From Nemertoderma westbladi (lineage: Eukaryota; Xenacoelomorpha; Nemertodermatida; Nemertodermatidae): a stretch of DNA of 64,000 nucleotides. Below the pieces are notes generated by a model. It was not told the DNA's origin, ran no database searches, and worked only from the letters and a program-made list of their open reading frames with translations. This document shows, one piece after another, positions 43,319-54,903 of this stretch (position 1 is the first letter of the stretch; the number at the start of each line of letters is the position of its first letter). A program made the translations under genes and the position numbers. The stretch is taken from contig JAUCBJ010005734.1 of NCBI GenBank assembly GCA_032718475.1, positions 21,918-85,917 on the forward strand, in the 5' to 3' direction.

Positions 43319-46300
43319 ATGGCTGACACAAAGCAAATACTGTCAGATAGTCTCCTAGAAAGAACAGTCTGTGACTCAGATAAGAGTGTGGAACATCTGA
43401 GACCGAAGCCCAAGTCCCCTCCTACTGTAAGAAAGGTCATCCCTACAGTAGTAGTATCAGACCCTAGGCTAGTAAAGCACCATAGGTCTATCATAGGCAC
43501 TAGGGCTCAAGTTAAGCGGGACCAAGAGGCAGCTGTTAAACAGCAGCAGCACCCGACCCGAGAACTTATTTCTCAGCGGCCCAATAACTCCAGTAGTTCA
43601 GACACTGTAGTGTTGACACCCGATATCGGATCAAGGATGACAGAAGCGGTTTATCCAGATCCACTTCTAATTCTTCCTGGAGCCGTACTCACTAGAGTAT
43701 TGATCGCTGTGGAAGAACATCAAATCGATTGGGCGAGAAGTAAGCGATCGATCAGGGACAGTTATGCGGGATACACGATGGAGGAACTGAAGTCTATTGT
43801 CGAGACGCAATGGAACTTCCCCGGACCCGGACTCCCGTTTAACTTATCGGAAGCTGCCTGGGAGGACTTATACAGGATGGGAGTAGTAAGGGACACTCGA
43901 GATCCAGCTGTGTGGAAGAGGTCGGCAGGAGGATATGTCCAGGGATTCTTCAGCTCTTTGGAGCACTTAGAGGAACACCTGTTTCAACAACATCAAGGAC
44001 CTCAAGAGCAGGGAGATCTGCTTTATCAAGTTAATCTAAAGCTAATCCTTTCGGCCTTTGAAGAAGCTTCGAAGAGAAGCCAAGACACATCGTTGCAAGT
44101 GGCCGTAAAAACTTGGTTCCAACGGGTGAGTCTTAAAGTCCAGGGAACAACACAATGGAAAGCTCAACAAACAGAGCGCATGACCCACGGAGAATCAACA
44201 GACGCTACCTTTTCTCAGGTGGAAAGCGAAGCTATATCCGAAAAACCTCAGAAGAAGGATGCTATTGACATCTATCTGTCGGACTATCAACGATTTATAG
44301 GTGACAAAGAGTTAAGGAGATGGCTAGCTGGACTTCACCCTATTAGTGAGGGAGCCAAATTTGTGTTAGACTCGTTAGATGCAGAAATATTAGCCGCGGA
44401 ACAGGCTAAATTTGATGAAAGCATCCTCATGGCAATGGATCAAGAAGAACGATTAAAGAAACGGCAAATAGAAGACCGAAAGTTAACGGCAGCGGTGGAA
44501 GCTGAAAGGTCAGCGGCAGTGGCGGAAGCTGAAAGAAAAGCGGCAGTGGCAGAAGCAGAACGGAAGGCGTCTGAAGCGACTACACAACTAGAGCTGGAGA
44601 ACCTTCAGGTGAAACAAGATTACTTAAATAAACAAAGAATAGCTACTCAGATGCAACTACTGAGTCGATCTACTCCCAGAAGACAGGGATTTACCTCCTC
44701 CGATGAGGGTGATACAACAGATCCTGAAGAAAGAGGTAATAAATCTCGTTCAAGCGGACGTAGAAGAACGCCACACCGTCAGAAGTTACCTAATTTACCA
44801 CCTGCGGTGAGAAGGCAACTAGATAGTGTAGACTTGAGGAATCCTGAACCCACAGACCAAGTTATTAGAGTAGAAAGACTCCCTACTATAGTAGATGAGC
44901 CTGAAATAATTAGGCCTGTCCTCGAAGACAGTCCCTCTGTGATAGAGACACCTGTACTTCCAGAACCTAACTCTAAATTCCCTTTGCACAGTACTAAACT
45001 ACCTGTGCCCAGTAGAACAGCCCCTGAACCACTCCCGGTCCTGGATGCTGAACAAGACATCAACAATTTGTCGCCCGTCGTCCCTACACGTCAACCCGCT
45101 ACTATGTTGGTGGCTCCCGCTTCGGCGGTTGAGTGGGTAGACGAGGGACGGCGGGTAATAGATTGCCTGCTCGGGCACCTGGAGGAATATAAATCACATT
45201 CTTCCCAGCAGGTCCGAGAGTTGGAAGGGACTGTTCAGCAGTTAAAGGGAACAGTAAGAGAGAGTAAGTTAGAGTTGCAAGAAGTGCAGCAGAGTATCGC
45301 TTTAGAACGCGACCAATTAGTAAATATACAAAGGGGTATACCACCACCCACTGTAACAATGTGTCAACCTGTTAGGTCTGAAGTATTTCATTCGCAAGGT
45401 GTGGAGCCTACACGCATCTATACTGCTAGTGAAGTAGAAACTCCTATAGTAAACCCTATTAAGGGTAATTATAAACCTGTTGATAATGATATTCCATATA
45501 GACCTGATCATAATCCGAGAAATTTATATACCGATAACTCGATATTAAATAATACGATGGCCCAAGAAAGTTTTACGCGTCAAATGGCTAGAACCGAAGC
45601 CCGTCAAGCGGTAAAGGTGGGAGAGATCGTCAAGTTCAATGGAGATGAGATGAAATGGTTACCTTTTAATGAATATTATAAAGATAACATACAGAACTAT
45701 GTACTATCCAATGGAGAGAAACTTAGATTCCTCATCGAATGCCTGGAAGGACCTCCCAAGTTAATGGCGTTAAAGTTTATTGGACATCCAGATCAATTAA
45801 GACAAGTTTGGGATACACTAAACATCAGGTATGGTAATAGGACTAACATAGCTAGGTATTTGTATGCGAAATTAGTACCGCCCCGAAAGTTCCTTAGAAG
45901 TGGGATTATAGAGTTTTCCGATGGGATTCAGGAGATCTGTAGACAGCTAGATTGGTTAGGTAAGTCTCAGGAATATCAGAGTTCCATGGTTGTTGGAGCT
46001 GTAGCATCTACTTTGCCAAAGGGTGGAGTAGGTACTCGTTGGGACAAAAGAGTTCTCTATATGATGGACCAGCAAAAAAGGGACCCTACCATGGCTGATC
46101 TTATGGCATTCTTAAATGGAGAGGTAAGATTACAGCTCCTAAAGCAGTCCCGAGAGAAGACACCGGAAAATAAGGTGAGTGAAAAACCCGTTTCTAGGAG
46201 AAAGGTAACACCAGTGTGTTATACAGACGACGGCGAAAGCCAGACCTCCTACGAGGAGAACAGCGGGCCGGGAAAGACACCGAAAGATCTTATTACGTCA

Positions 46301-46321
46301 ACAAAACACGGAAAGACGTAA
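43319..46321 (+). CDS. Gag, element 3 (1000 residues, DUF1759)
   Basis: Intact frame from ATG 43319 (MADTKQILSDSLLERT). A central coiled coil of about residues 360-450 holds a Glu/Ala/Arg repeat (AEAERKAAVAEAERKA). A second predicted coil lies near residues 620-670. The DUF1759 Gag core starts near residue 755 (KVGEIVKFNGDEMKWLPF, EKLRFLIECLEGPPKLMALK). The long N-terminal extension parallels element 2 Gag. It ends at TAA 46319-46321. The zinc knuckles are in frame 1, overlapping the last about 105 bases, so Pol could need a -1 shift or may be separated by a lesion. Confidence 0.85.
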   Translation: MADTKQILSDSLLERTVCDSDKSVEHLRPKPKSPPTVRKVIPTVVVSDPRLVKHHRSIIGTRAQVKRDQEAAVKQQQHPTRELISQRPNNSSSSDTVVLTPDIGSRMTEAVYPDPLLILPGAVLTRVLIAVEEHQIDWARSKRSIRDSYAGYTMEELKSIVETQWNFPGPGLPFNLSEAAWEDLYRMGVVRDTRDPAVWKRSAGGYVQGFFSSLEHLEEHLFQQHQGPQEQGDLLYQVNLKLILSAFEEASKRSQDTSLQVAVKTWFQRVSLKVQGTTQWKAQQTERMTHGESTDATFSQVESEAISEKPQKKDAIDIYLSDYQRFIGDKELRRWLAGLHPISEGAKFVLDSLDAEILAAEQAKFDESILMAMDQEERLKKRQIEDRKLTAAVEAERSAAVAEAERKAAVAEAERKASEATTQLELENLQVKQDYLNKQRIATQMQLLSRSTPRRQGFTSSDEGDTTDPEERGNKSRSSGRRRTPHRQKLPNLPPAVRRQLDSVDLRNPEPTDQVIRVERLPTIVDEPEIIRPVLEDSPSVIETPVLPEPNSKFPLHSTKLPVPSRTAPEPLPVLDAEQDINNLSPVVPTRQPATMLVAPASAVEWVDEGRRVIDCLLGHLEEYKSHSSQQVRELEGTVQQLKGTVRESKLELQEVQQSIALERDQLVNIQRGIPPPTVTMCQPVRSEVFHSQGVEPTRIYTASEVETPIVNPIKGNYKPVDNDIPYRPDHNPRNLYTDNSILNNTMAQESFTRQMARTEARQAVKVGEIVKFNGDEMKWLPFNEYYKDNIQNYVLSNGEKLRFLIECLEGPPKLMALKFIGHPDQLRQVWDTLNIRYGNRTNIARYLYAKLVPPRKFLRSGIIEFSDGIQEICRQLDWLGKSQEYQSSMVVGAVASTLPKGGVGTRWDKRVLYMMDQQKRDPTMADLMAFLNGEVRLQLLKQSREKTPENKVSEKPVSRRKVTPVCYTDDGESQTSYEENSGPGKTPKDLITSTKHGKT

Positions 46322-47244
46322 GTAAATCTAAGTCTCGAACCAGTGACAGGAGAGAACAGGTAAAAACAACTCCTCCTACGTCTCCTAAGAGAATTCATGG
46401 AAGAAAGCCCGAGGAAAGAACAAGTGTGCACAACACCACACAGGTTAAAGTAAGTAATATCAAACCCAAATGTGCATTATGTGACGGGCCACATCGCTTG
46501 AGTGGATGTGATGAATTCTTGAAGAAGTCCCTAAAGGATAGATGAGATGTCATGTGGGATATGCGGTTGTGTTATAATTGTCTGAGACAAGGACACCAAC
46601 GGCGGACCTGTTACTCAGACGCGAGGTGTGCTAAGTGCGGCGCGAAACATCATATCTTGCTGCACACAGAATTTGACAGAACCCGCACGAGTCAGGTAAG
46701 TGAGCCCGAACTACATGTCCAATTCAGTGATGTGAACGACACTGACCACAGCTCTGAGATGGAAGGATTCTACACGGACGAATTCTCCGATGAAAACGAA
46801 TCCTGTTATATGATAAACACCACAGTGTATCGAGCACTTACGTATGAGACTGAAACAAGCGAGGAAGAGCCTCGACTGACTATTCCGGACCGACAACCAT
46901 CTTGGAAAGCACCAACTTCCAACGTCGGAATCCGGGAATTCCCTGTGGTGCAGCTGAGAGTCCATGGGCTAGGGAAGAGTCTGATAGTAAACGCCCTCCT
47001 TGACTCCGGCAGCACAGGTACATTCATTGACAAAGAACTAACCGAAGACATCTTTGCTGGACAACCCCAGTTCCGAACTAAGTTGAACCTTTCAGGAATT
47101 ATGCAAGTTTGGAAATCCACAGTAGCTACAGATTACTATGTGGGTGCATTGTCCACTCCCCAGGATGAACTAGGAGAACATAGCGTAAGGTCGGTAAAAA
47201 TGGTGGCGATAAAGAACTTTGCTACTAGCCAAGTGGAGCCTTAG
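46216..47244 (+). pseudogene. Zinc knuckles and protease, element 3
   Basis: Frame 1, overlapping the end of Gag. CALCDGPHRLSGC, then TGA at 46543-46545, then CYNCLRQGHQRRTC (CX2CX4HX4C) and CAKCGAKHH. The stop falls where related BEL proteins usually have Trp (R-W-D), so TGG to TGA is likely. Protease active site LLDSGSTGTFID near 46996-47030 with an intact DSG. TAG at 47242-47244 interrupts the frame, which continues with GVQILIGQNAHEAFETF and RVGWYFTGPS. Confidence 0.75.
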
Positions 47245-48642
47245 AACTGGGATGAAGACCATTTTACCCAGCAACATGATATACCTAGATTCAACACCGA
47301 TTACCCAGGAGTTCAGATATTAATCGGCCAAAACGCGCACGAAGCTTTTGAGACCTTCGAAAAACGGCCTGCTCAACCGCAACCATTACAAACATACGCG
47401 GGAAGAACGAGAGTAGGTTGGTACTTCACTGGACCTTCCCGTAGAACACTAATGGAAAGACTCCCTCAGGAGAGGATCCATCAGGTGAGTGAATGGGAAG
47501 AAGAAATCAGTGAGGGAGAAACCACAACTGAGGGAACACCATACTCCTCAGATAATGACGATATTAACCAATTATTCGACGAGGAAAACACAATCGACCT
47601 CCTCAGCGAAAGTGAAACTTGGCGAAACCAAGTAAACCTGTGCCATCTTATCAATTATGGTGGACAATTCACCTACAACGACGAATTAAACGAGGTGATA
47701 GATCGATACAACAATAAAATTCGCGATGAACACGCCGTACGATTCTTTACTCAAGAAGCCGTACAGCCTAATTCCTACGACAAGGCCTTGTCCGTCGAGG
47801 AAGAGAGAGCCAAGCAGATTCAGGAAACGACTACCCATTTTCTAAAAGATGAAGGTCGCTATGAGATTGGTCTTCCGTTCCGACGACGAGAACCAAACTT
47901 TATAAATAACCGACCTTTAGCGGAGAAGAGAATCGCGCAACTACATCGGCGTCTTACGGCCAATGCTTCAGCTAGGGAAATGTATAAAACCCAGCTGAAG
48001 AAATTTATCGATAAGGGATACGCGGAGCGAGTACCGGAAGAAACACCCATAACCGAGAGAACGTATTATCTAACACATCATTACGTTCCCAAACCAGGTA
48101 AACCCAACGAAGTCCGGGTAGTGTTCGACGGCTCTGCCCTTTACATGGGCCAATCCCTGAACTCCGAATTGTTGCCGGGACCCAACTTACTCCAATCCTT
48201 GTTGGGACTACTATTAAGATTACGGCAATATTCTATCGCTTTCGCTTCGGATATAGAAGGCATGTTCTTACAAGTCAAGGCGCTGGATAGGGATCGAGAC
48301 AGCCTACGATTTCTGTGGTGGCCTGAAGGAGATCTCAACCAAAAACCGGTGGAGTACTGGATGACCATCCAGGCTTTCGGGATCATCTCGAGCCCCTCGA
48401 ATGCTTGTTCAGTAGTGCGTACCACTGCTGATGACAACCGAGACGCCTTCTCTAAAGCGGTTATCGACAACATCAAATGGGATATATACATGGACGACAA
48501 TTTAAAGTCCCTCCCATCAGTGGAAGAAGCCATTGATGTTGCCAAGGGAACGGTAGAGTGTTTGCGACGCGGTGGATTTCGACTAACCAAATTCACTAGT
48601 AACTCCCGTGAGTTTCTGGAATCGATCCCAGTAGAAGACTGA
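47245..48642 (+). pseudogene. Protease C-terminus and reverse transcriptase, element 3
   Basis: Same frame after TAG 47242. The ATG at 47452 is internal. RT motifs are RVVFDGSALYMGQSLNSEL, FASDIEGMFLQV (catalytic Asp 48250-48252), IQAFGIISSPSN and YMDD at 48487-48498. The linker EGRYEIGLPFRRREPNFINN before RT matches elements 1 and 2. It ends at TGA 48640-48642 within a conserved stretch; element 1 has Arg at this point (TERGG), so CGA to TGA is likely. Confidence 0.8.
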
Positions 48643-49665
48643 GGTGTTAAAGATCTGGACCTCACCAAGGACGATCTTCCGGAAACCAAGACGTTTGGTT
48701 TGAAAATGGGACACGGAGAGAGATATCTTGTTTTTCCAGTTAAAACAGCAAGATAATCCAGTTAGAACTAAACGGATTTGTCTAAGTATCCTGAGCACTT
48801 ATTTCGATCCATTGGGATTTATTAGTCCAGTTATATTGGTTGCTCGGAGCTTAGTGCAACAAATGTGGCTTGAAAACCACTCGTAGGATGATCCACTTAA
48901 GGGAGAACTACTAAAGAAGTGGATGAAATGGGAAGATTCTCTACCATCCATCGAGAACTTTACGATTTCCCGTTCATATTTTGGCCACGTTCTCCCCACG
49001 TATTCCTATCAACTCCATGTGTTTGGAGACGCCAGCGATATGGGAATAGGTATAGTAGCCTACCTGAGGGTTGAAACTCCAGATGGAATTAAAGTTGCCT
49101 TAGTCACCTCTAAGGCCTTGATAAACAACAAACTAGCGGAGTGCGGAGACAAACTCGAGCGGAGTTAAAGGCGGCTCAATACGCTACAGCCATTGGCCGG
49201 AATGTAACAGAACAGATCGACTATCCACTGGAGAAAACTGTCTATTGGACCGATGCTTTGCTCGTTTTGGAGTATATAACCAATGAAATCTGTCAGTTCA
49301 GCGTCTTCGTTACCAACAGAGTAGCCATTATACTTAGTCGCTCTACTGTAGATCAATGGAGACATTGCCCTGGGACGATTAATCCAGCCGACATCGCCTC
49401 CAGAGGAGCAACTCCTCAAGAACTGATAGATACTCCAGACTGGTTAGGTGGACCCGACTTCTTAAGTAAAGAAGAGGATGAATGGCCTCCTCATCTTACC
49501 ACGGCTGAGATTAGACAAGCCAAGGGAGTGGAGAAAGTCAAACCTAAAACCCGGACGAGTAAATCAAAGTTATTTAAACCCATGATAGATCTGTCTGTAC
49601 TACACATCTCCGGGGACGACGCTGTGGATCTAAACTCCCCCGCCACAAATAAATCTGTTGTATAA
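48643..49665 (+). pseudogene. RNase H region, element 3
   Basis: Broken connection: frameshift near 48720 and TAG near 48886, where a conserved Trp is expected (ENHS-x-DDPL). LHVFGDASDMGIGIVAYL holds the first catalytic Asp (about 49028). A shift near 49145 moves to frame 1: TRAELKAAQYAT, VYWTDALLVLEYI and CPGTINPADIASRG. A short lysine-rich tail ends at TAA 49663-49665, but the same frame continues into the pre-integrase region. Catalytic positions are conserved. Confidence 0.75.
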
Positions 49666-51384
49666 ATCAGAGAAAGAGACTGGAAATCTGGAACACCAGA
49701 CGTCTCGCAGGGACTCTCACCTCTCCTGCAGAGAGCGATAAATCACTATAGCTCCTGGAATCGTCTTTGTAAGGCCGTCGTGTATTTGAAGCGATGCTTC
49801 CATCATCACTACTCCAGGACGAAGATCGCTAGTGATACCGCTCCACTGAAATCCGAGCAGGTCCATGCTATTAAAGATCTTCCCAAATACAAAGTGTTGG
49901 ATAGGTTTCTGACGGAGAAGATCAGTTATCAAGAGCATGAAGAAACCAATAAGCAGATACTGAGACTCCTGCAATGCTATGAAGATTCCGATAAGTATTT
50001 CCTGTTGTTGAGAAATCCACAGATGCGCTTAAGGGATTGTTTCTCTAGCACAATGATAGATGGGTTAATACGTGTTGGAGGGGGATTAACCAATGCTCCA
50101 TTGTCCTTTGACACTAAATTTCCCATACTCATTAGAAATCTTGAAATACAAATCAAGATGATTGTAGATGTTCACAGTAGGCTTTACCATGCTGGTAGAG
50201 AACGAGTTCTTAGCGAAATTCGAACTCGCTATTATTTCCATAAACCCCGTAGAGCTCTGAACCAAGTTCTTAGGAACTGTATACCCTGTAGGAAAGCATT
50301 CAGTAGGCCTTTAACACAGCGAGAGGCGGAATTACCTAGGGAACGAGTAAGCTTCTATGAACCACCCTTTACCAATACTGGTGTGGATTTATTTGGCCCT
50401 ATTGAAGTATATCGTGCTAGGACTATAGTCAAGCGATGGTGTGTCATCTTTGTCTGTATGACTTGTAGAGCGATCCATCTAGATATGGTGAACGATCTAT
50501 CTACCAACAGCTTCATACTGAGTTTACGCCGACAGATCGCTCGCTTTGGAACTAGCAACACGATGAGATCCGACAAGGGAACGAACTTCATTGGCGCCAA
50601 TAATGAGATCAAAGCTTACGTGAAAGATTGGAACCAAAGACAGGTGGACGATCAGCTAAAGGTAACAGCATCTAGCTGGACCTTCAACGCCGCCGACGTC
50701 CCTTGGTGGGGAGGAAGTTGGGAGAGATTAATAAGGAGCGTGAAGACCACATTTCACTTTATAGTGCCTTGCCGAGCGTATCTCACCGACGAACTTTTGC
50801 GGACGTTAATGGAAGAAATCACTGCCTATCTTAACGAGAGACCGCTTATGCCAGTCTCATCGAGTCCCGACTCCCTAGAAGCGCTAACACCCGCGCATTT
50901 CCTACTGAAGAAACCTGTAGCCATGCTCCCACAATCGGAAATCACAGAGGGAGAGGAATACTGCCGACAAACTTGGCAACTCATGCAGTTATTATCCTGT
51001 CATTTCGCTCACCATTTCGAAAAACATTATTTGCCTACGCTACAACTTCGAACAAAGTGGTTTGCGCAGCAAGAAAACGTCAGCGCCGGAGACATTGTCC
51101 TTATTGTGGAATCAGATCTTCCACGAAAGCGGTGGCAGACAGGTCGTATCATCGAAACTCATATATCCGATGATGGTTTAGTGCGATCGGTAGAACTCGT
51201 CGTCATGCGACGTAACTTTAAGAAACCTGGAATTGTATTCGAAACACAACAACTCAATCGCCCAGTTGGTCGTTTATGTTTACTGGAAAGAGACAGAGAG
51301 CTATCCGGAAACTATGGAAGGCAAGATACTCTTCCCACAACCACCTCCCTAATCCAACAAACATGTAGGGACTCCCCAACGTAA
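49666..51384 (+). pseudogene. Integrase and DUF5641, element 3
   Basis: Open in one frame to TAA 51382-51384. The pre-integrase helix (LLQRAINHYSSWNRLCKAV) is followed by the HHCC zinc domain (HSRLYHAGRERVL, CIPCRK, about 50170-50295), the rve core with TGVDLFGPI, SDKGTNFIGA and VPWWGGSWERLIRS as D,D,E, and DUF5641 (WFAQQENVSAGDIVLIVE). The second motif reads DKG rather than the usual DQG. The tail after VGRLCLLERDRELSGNYGRQ resembles the element 2 polyprotein end. No internal lesion is seen. Confidence 0.85.
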
Positions 51385-53123
51385 CAGCATCTGGAGTGGG
51401 TGTGTGACTACCTTATTTTATATTTGTTTTTTATTATTTTTATATTTATGTATGTATTATTATGTAATTATATTATAATCGTTTTCTTTAATTTTATTTA
51501 GTAGAATATTATTTTAGCGATTATTTAGTAGATTAGTGCAATATATATATTCGTGTTTATTACTTAATTACTTAACATTATATATTTAGTTTAACGGCGA
51601 GAAACAATTCATTTTCTCTTTCCTTACTGTCCGTATCATATTATAAATACGTGACTACAGTAAGATGAAATGTCCGTACTTATTAAAGTACAAAATACCG
51701 CCCCTACTATACTCAAGTATTATTGGTAAGTAGAGTATTAGGAATGCAAAGTTCAGATCCTCGTGTCTCGGCTAAACCAAGCTCTGGGTAGACCTTGGAA
51801 ACGACTTGCCTCTTCTCACTGAGATTGCTTCTTGCAATATTGCTATCATACCGTATATTAAATAATACATATAGTAGAATGATGTCCATTTAACAGTAGC
51901 GTAAAACGCAAAATAAATCTGTTAAACCCTTTGACCATCTGCAATTCTAGTCTATTAAGATATCGCGGCACCCACCGATATACTTGAAAGACAAAATTCT
52001 AGAATCAGTTGTTAACTGTCCCCAGACATGTTCTGGAATAAATCGGTGCCCATCTTAAATATTAAATATTTAATAAATATTTATAAAATCTATTAAAACA
52101 AATGTTATAATAGACTAAAAGGCAGACAAATAAACTCTAAGGAGTTTGTAAACCAAGAAAATCTATAAATCAAAAATCTGTTAAAATTCAGATCCTTTAA
52201 AATTTTAGTCGATTAAGATATCGTAGCACTTACCGATACTCTTAAAAAGACAAATTTCCTAGAATTAAGGATCCTAGTCCCCAGACATGCTCTGGAATAA
52301 AATTGTGTCTATTTTAGTGTCAAATAATAAAATTTACGGGAATAATTTTAAATTCATATCCTCTCATGAATTTGATAAATTGTTATTTTATACAATTTAT
52401 AACTTTCCCAAAATTCCATTAATTAATAGATCATGGGAGCGGAGATTCACCCTATTAAGTATATTAGTGTGAGAGAATCTCCAATGTATAGTCAATAGCC
52501 GATAAAATTCATAAAATTATGTATAAAGGGGAATATTGACAATTAAAGAATTACTATTAAATAGCATCCCAGATCTGTATGCATGAGAATTACCCTAATT
52601 CTACTGCTAGCTTTCCATAATGTCACCATGGCAACAACCATGCTAGAATTAGAAGCGAGTTAAAAGAACAATAGAAAGCTTGCCCCATTGAATAGCATAC
52701 GGAATAAATAGCACACTGCTAGTATCCAGGGATACATAATAATAACGTGGTATTCTGGAAGGCACTTGACTAACGGACAAATGGCCCGAATGTGTACAAT
52801 TTGTGACAGTTGTGTGGAATTTGTGCGTTTATAGGTGAATGTTACTACTAAAGTGTGTTTACAGTAGCGAGTCGCAGTTGTGAAAGTTGCCCTACCTCTG
52901 TAGCAAGAACCTGAAGTAATTCTAAGCCCTTGGGACGGACAGTGGAGTGACTCGCGCTGGTTATTGTTGTCGTTGTGTAGCTACTACATTGGCAAGAGGC
53001 ACAGCGACGACAGTACATCAGCGCTGAAGATCTTGCGCTGTCCGGGGGCATTGAGGGGGAGGCACCGACGACCGCTAGCCTAAATATAATTAATTATAAT
53101 ATTGATAAACTCATATAGCAGCT
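51385..53123 (+). other. Spacer between pol and accessory gene, element 3
   Basis: 1.7 kb, non-coding. Paired repeats of about 60 bp mention CCCCAGACATG-TCTGGAATAAA at about 52020 and 52273, each preceded by GATTAAGATATCG-like sequence, so part of this region is duplicated in tandem with a period near 250 bp. The purine tract is described separately. CCCAGATCTGTATG at 52568 is shared with element 2. Confidence 0.55.
52435..52482 (+). other. Internal purine tract with inverted repeat, element 3
   Basis: GGGAGCGG at 52435-52442 overlaps GGAGATTC (52441-52448), which pairs with GAATCTCC (52475-52482). AAATTCCATT lies upstream at 52411, as AATTCCATT does in element 1 upstream of its internal tract. 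The position between pol and the accessory gene is the same in both elements. Confidence 0.6.
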
Positions 53124-53630
53124 ATGACTGAGTTGATAGAAGATGATCTTGGTATCAGGGAGCGATATACCCTACCATTGCAAGCGTTTGTTGATAGTTT
53201 AATAAGCGGCGATGCTAGTCAACCCACTACGGAGGACGATGGCCGTTATATCGAACCGCCAATGTCAAAGGAACAACTCACGCGTGTATTGGACTATAGA
53301 AAATTCACTGCTCGCTATACGCATCATAATGGTACGTATATGGACTTCTTAACTACTGGTGATCCTATCGATTTACACGATACGGATGAGGTAGACACCC
53401 AAAGGGAAATGGTCCTATTTAAATATTATACCCAGCGGAGTTGGAACGATAAACTGAGAATCGAACACGAGAATTCTATTCGAAACCGACTAGAAAGAGA
53501 AGACGTTGAAGAACCGGATAAACGTAGTGACTTCAATGAATATTTGGAATTCTTGAGAGAAACCTATCTCAATGTAGCCAGTCAACAAAATCTAGAAACT
53601 CGATATCCTCAAGGTATACATACATCATAA
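53124..53630 (+). pseudogene. Accessory protein, N-terminal domain, element 3
   Basis: ATG 53124 opens MTELIEDDLGIRERYTLPL. Charged, helical, with many Tyr, Arg and Glu residues. FNEYLEFLRETYLNVA aligns with LNERIESLRKTFNELY of element 1. TAA at 53628-53630 interrupts; the next codons (PYDGTQM) match PYDGL of element 1, so the frame originally continued. A possible splice acceptor, CATATAG/CAG, lies just before the ATG. Confidence 0.6.
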
Positions 53631-53652
53631 CCCTATGATGGAACTCAAATGA

Positions 53653-53901
53653 CTCTATTTCACTATGATGTATCTTACCGCCGATCGACCGCTACCTGTT
53701 GTACCGGATAGCTTCGAACAGATGGAAGAATATTGTAAAACTGGAGAAAGACCACCCGCGTTTCCCCTACAAGACGTGCGTCTTTGGTATTATTGCGATG
53801 AATGCCCTAGACCCAACCAACAAACGGAAAGACATAAACATCCGCTGAGATGTTGCGCTAAACACAGTTTTACTCGCTATACCTACGGGAGTTTCGAGTG
53901 A
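53653..53901 (+). pseudogene. Accessory protein, zinc-finger part, element 3
   Basis: Frame 1. LYFTMMYLTADRPLPVVPDS aligns with the element 1 protein almost without gaps. LWYYCDECPRP and RCCAKHSFTRY form C-x2-C-x16-C-x2-H (53794-53865), the same finger as in element 1 with a loop seven residues shorter. TGA at 53899-53901 interrupts the frame, which continues as NLFDVSPTLARL. Confidence 0.65.
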
Positions 53902-54903
53902 AACTTGTTCGATGTATCACCTACGCTCGCTCGACTCAAACGATCCTTAAATAAACCGATGATCAGAGTTCTGGAATACTCGGTCAGACCTCCTCATTCC
54001 CTGGTGAGACCTCAGACTCTTGATCCTAATAGTATCACGGATCCTCCCGAACTGTACTCACTGTTAAAAGATCTAGTGTTACCAGAACAATTAATCGGTG
54101 GCACTCCGGTAGTGGGCTCTCTAGATATTCGCCCATCCTACCTAGCCGGATTGGGACGCGGACATTTAATATCGCCGTTTAACCCGTATAACCATCCCTG
54201 TTTAACCCCGATACAACCCGTCACCGAGGTGCAGGAGAGCATTGTACGAAACGCGTTAGACGCTATTCGACAAAAGATCGGAAAAGGAACTTACGATTGC
54301 TTGGATAAACGTAAATTGCAGCAGCAAGTCCAAGCGGTAAAAGAATTAGCTTTACCTCAGTTCGATCGAGAAATCCAGAATCTCGAGGAGGACATCGAAC
54401 TTGGACGAACTTACACTCTACAAGAGTTTTTAGACGAACGCTTGCAACGACAAGCGGAGGAAAATCAGCTCGAGGAGAAGCACATCGAAATGGACAAGAG
54501 AGAAGAAGCAGCTTTAGCCCAACCAGAAGCTCAAATCCTTATGACTGATCTCTATTCCAAAACCATCATTCATCCCTTCGCCACGGTACAACCCCAACTG
54601 GATGATATCAACCTAAGATCTAGAGATCTTATCGCTGACGCTCCTATGTTACAACGTCCGCCAATCGAGGCCGCTCGTGTCAACGGTATACTCGTTGAAC
54701 CTCCGGACAATCGAGCGGATCTTGTCCATCATATGGTACACGAGGTCAACCTACGCGCTAGACCTTTACCGAACTCATTTTATGGGATCAAAGACCACCC
54801 TTATTATGTCAATTTAACTCAATATTATATGGTGAAACCAGAAGATCTTACATACAGTTTAAAGTTTCTACCATTGATAAATCACGCAGTGACTTGTTCA
54901 TAA
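53902..54903 (+). pseudogene. Accessory protein, middle part, element 3
   Basis: In frame with the finger after TGA 53899. Proline-rich start, then a charged coiled coil of about residues 115-205 of this piece (ELALPQFDREIQNLEEDIE, LQRQAEENQLEEKHIEMDK), then NSFYGIKDHPYYVNLTQYYM and LKFLP, which align loosely with DHPEIISNLEFLP of element 1. The frame ends at 54901-54903 after a shift near 54880; frame 3 continues as SRSDLFINSHPELQEV. Not recognised outside these elements. Confidence 0.55.
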
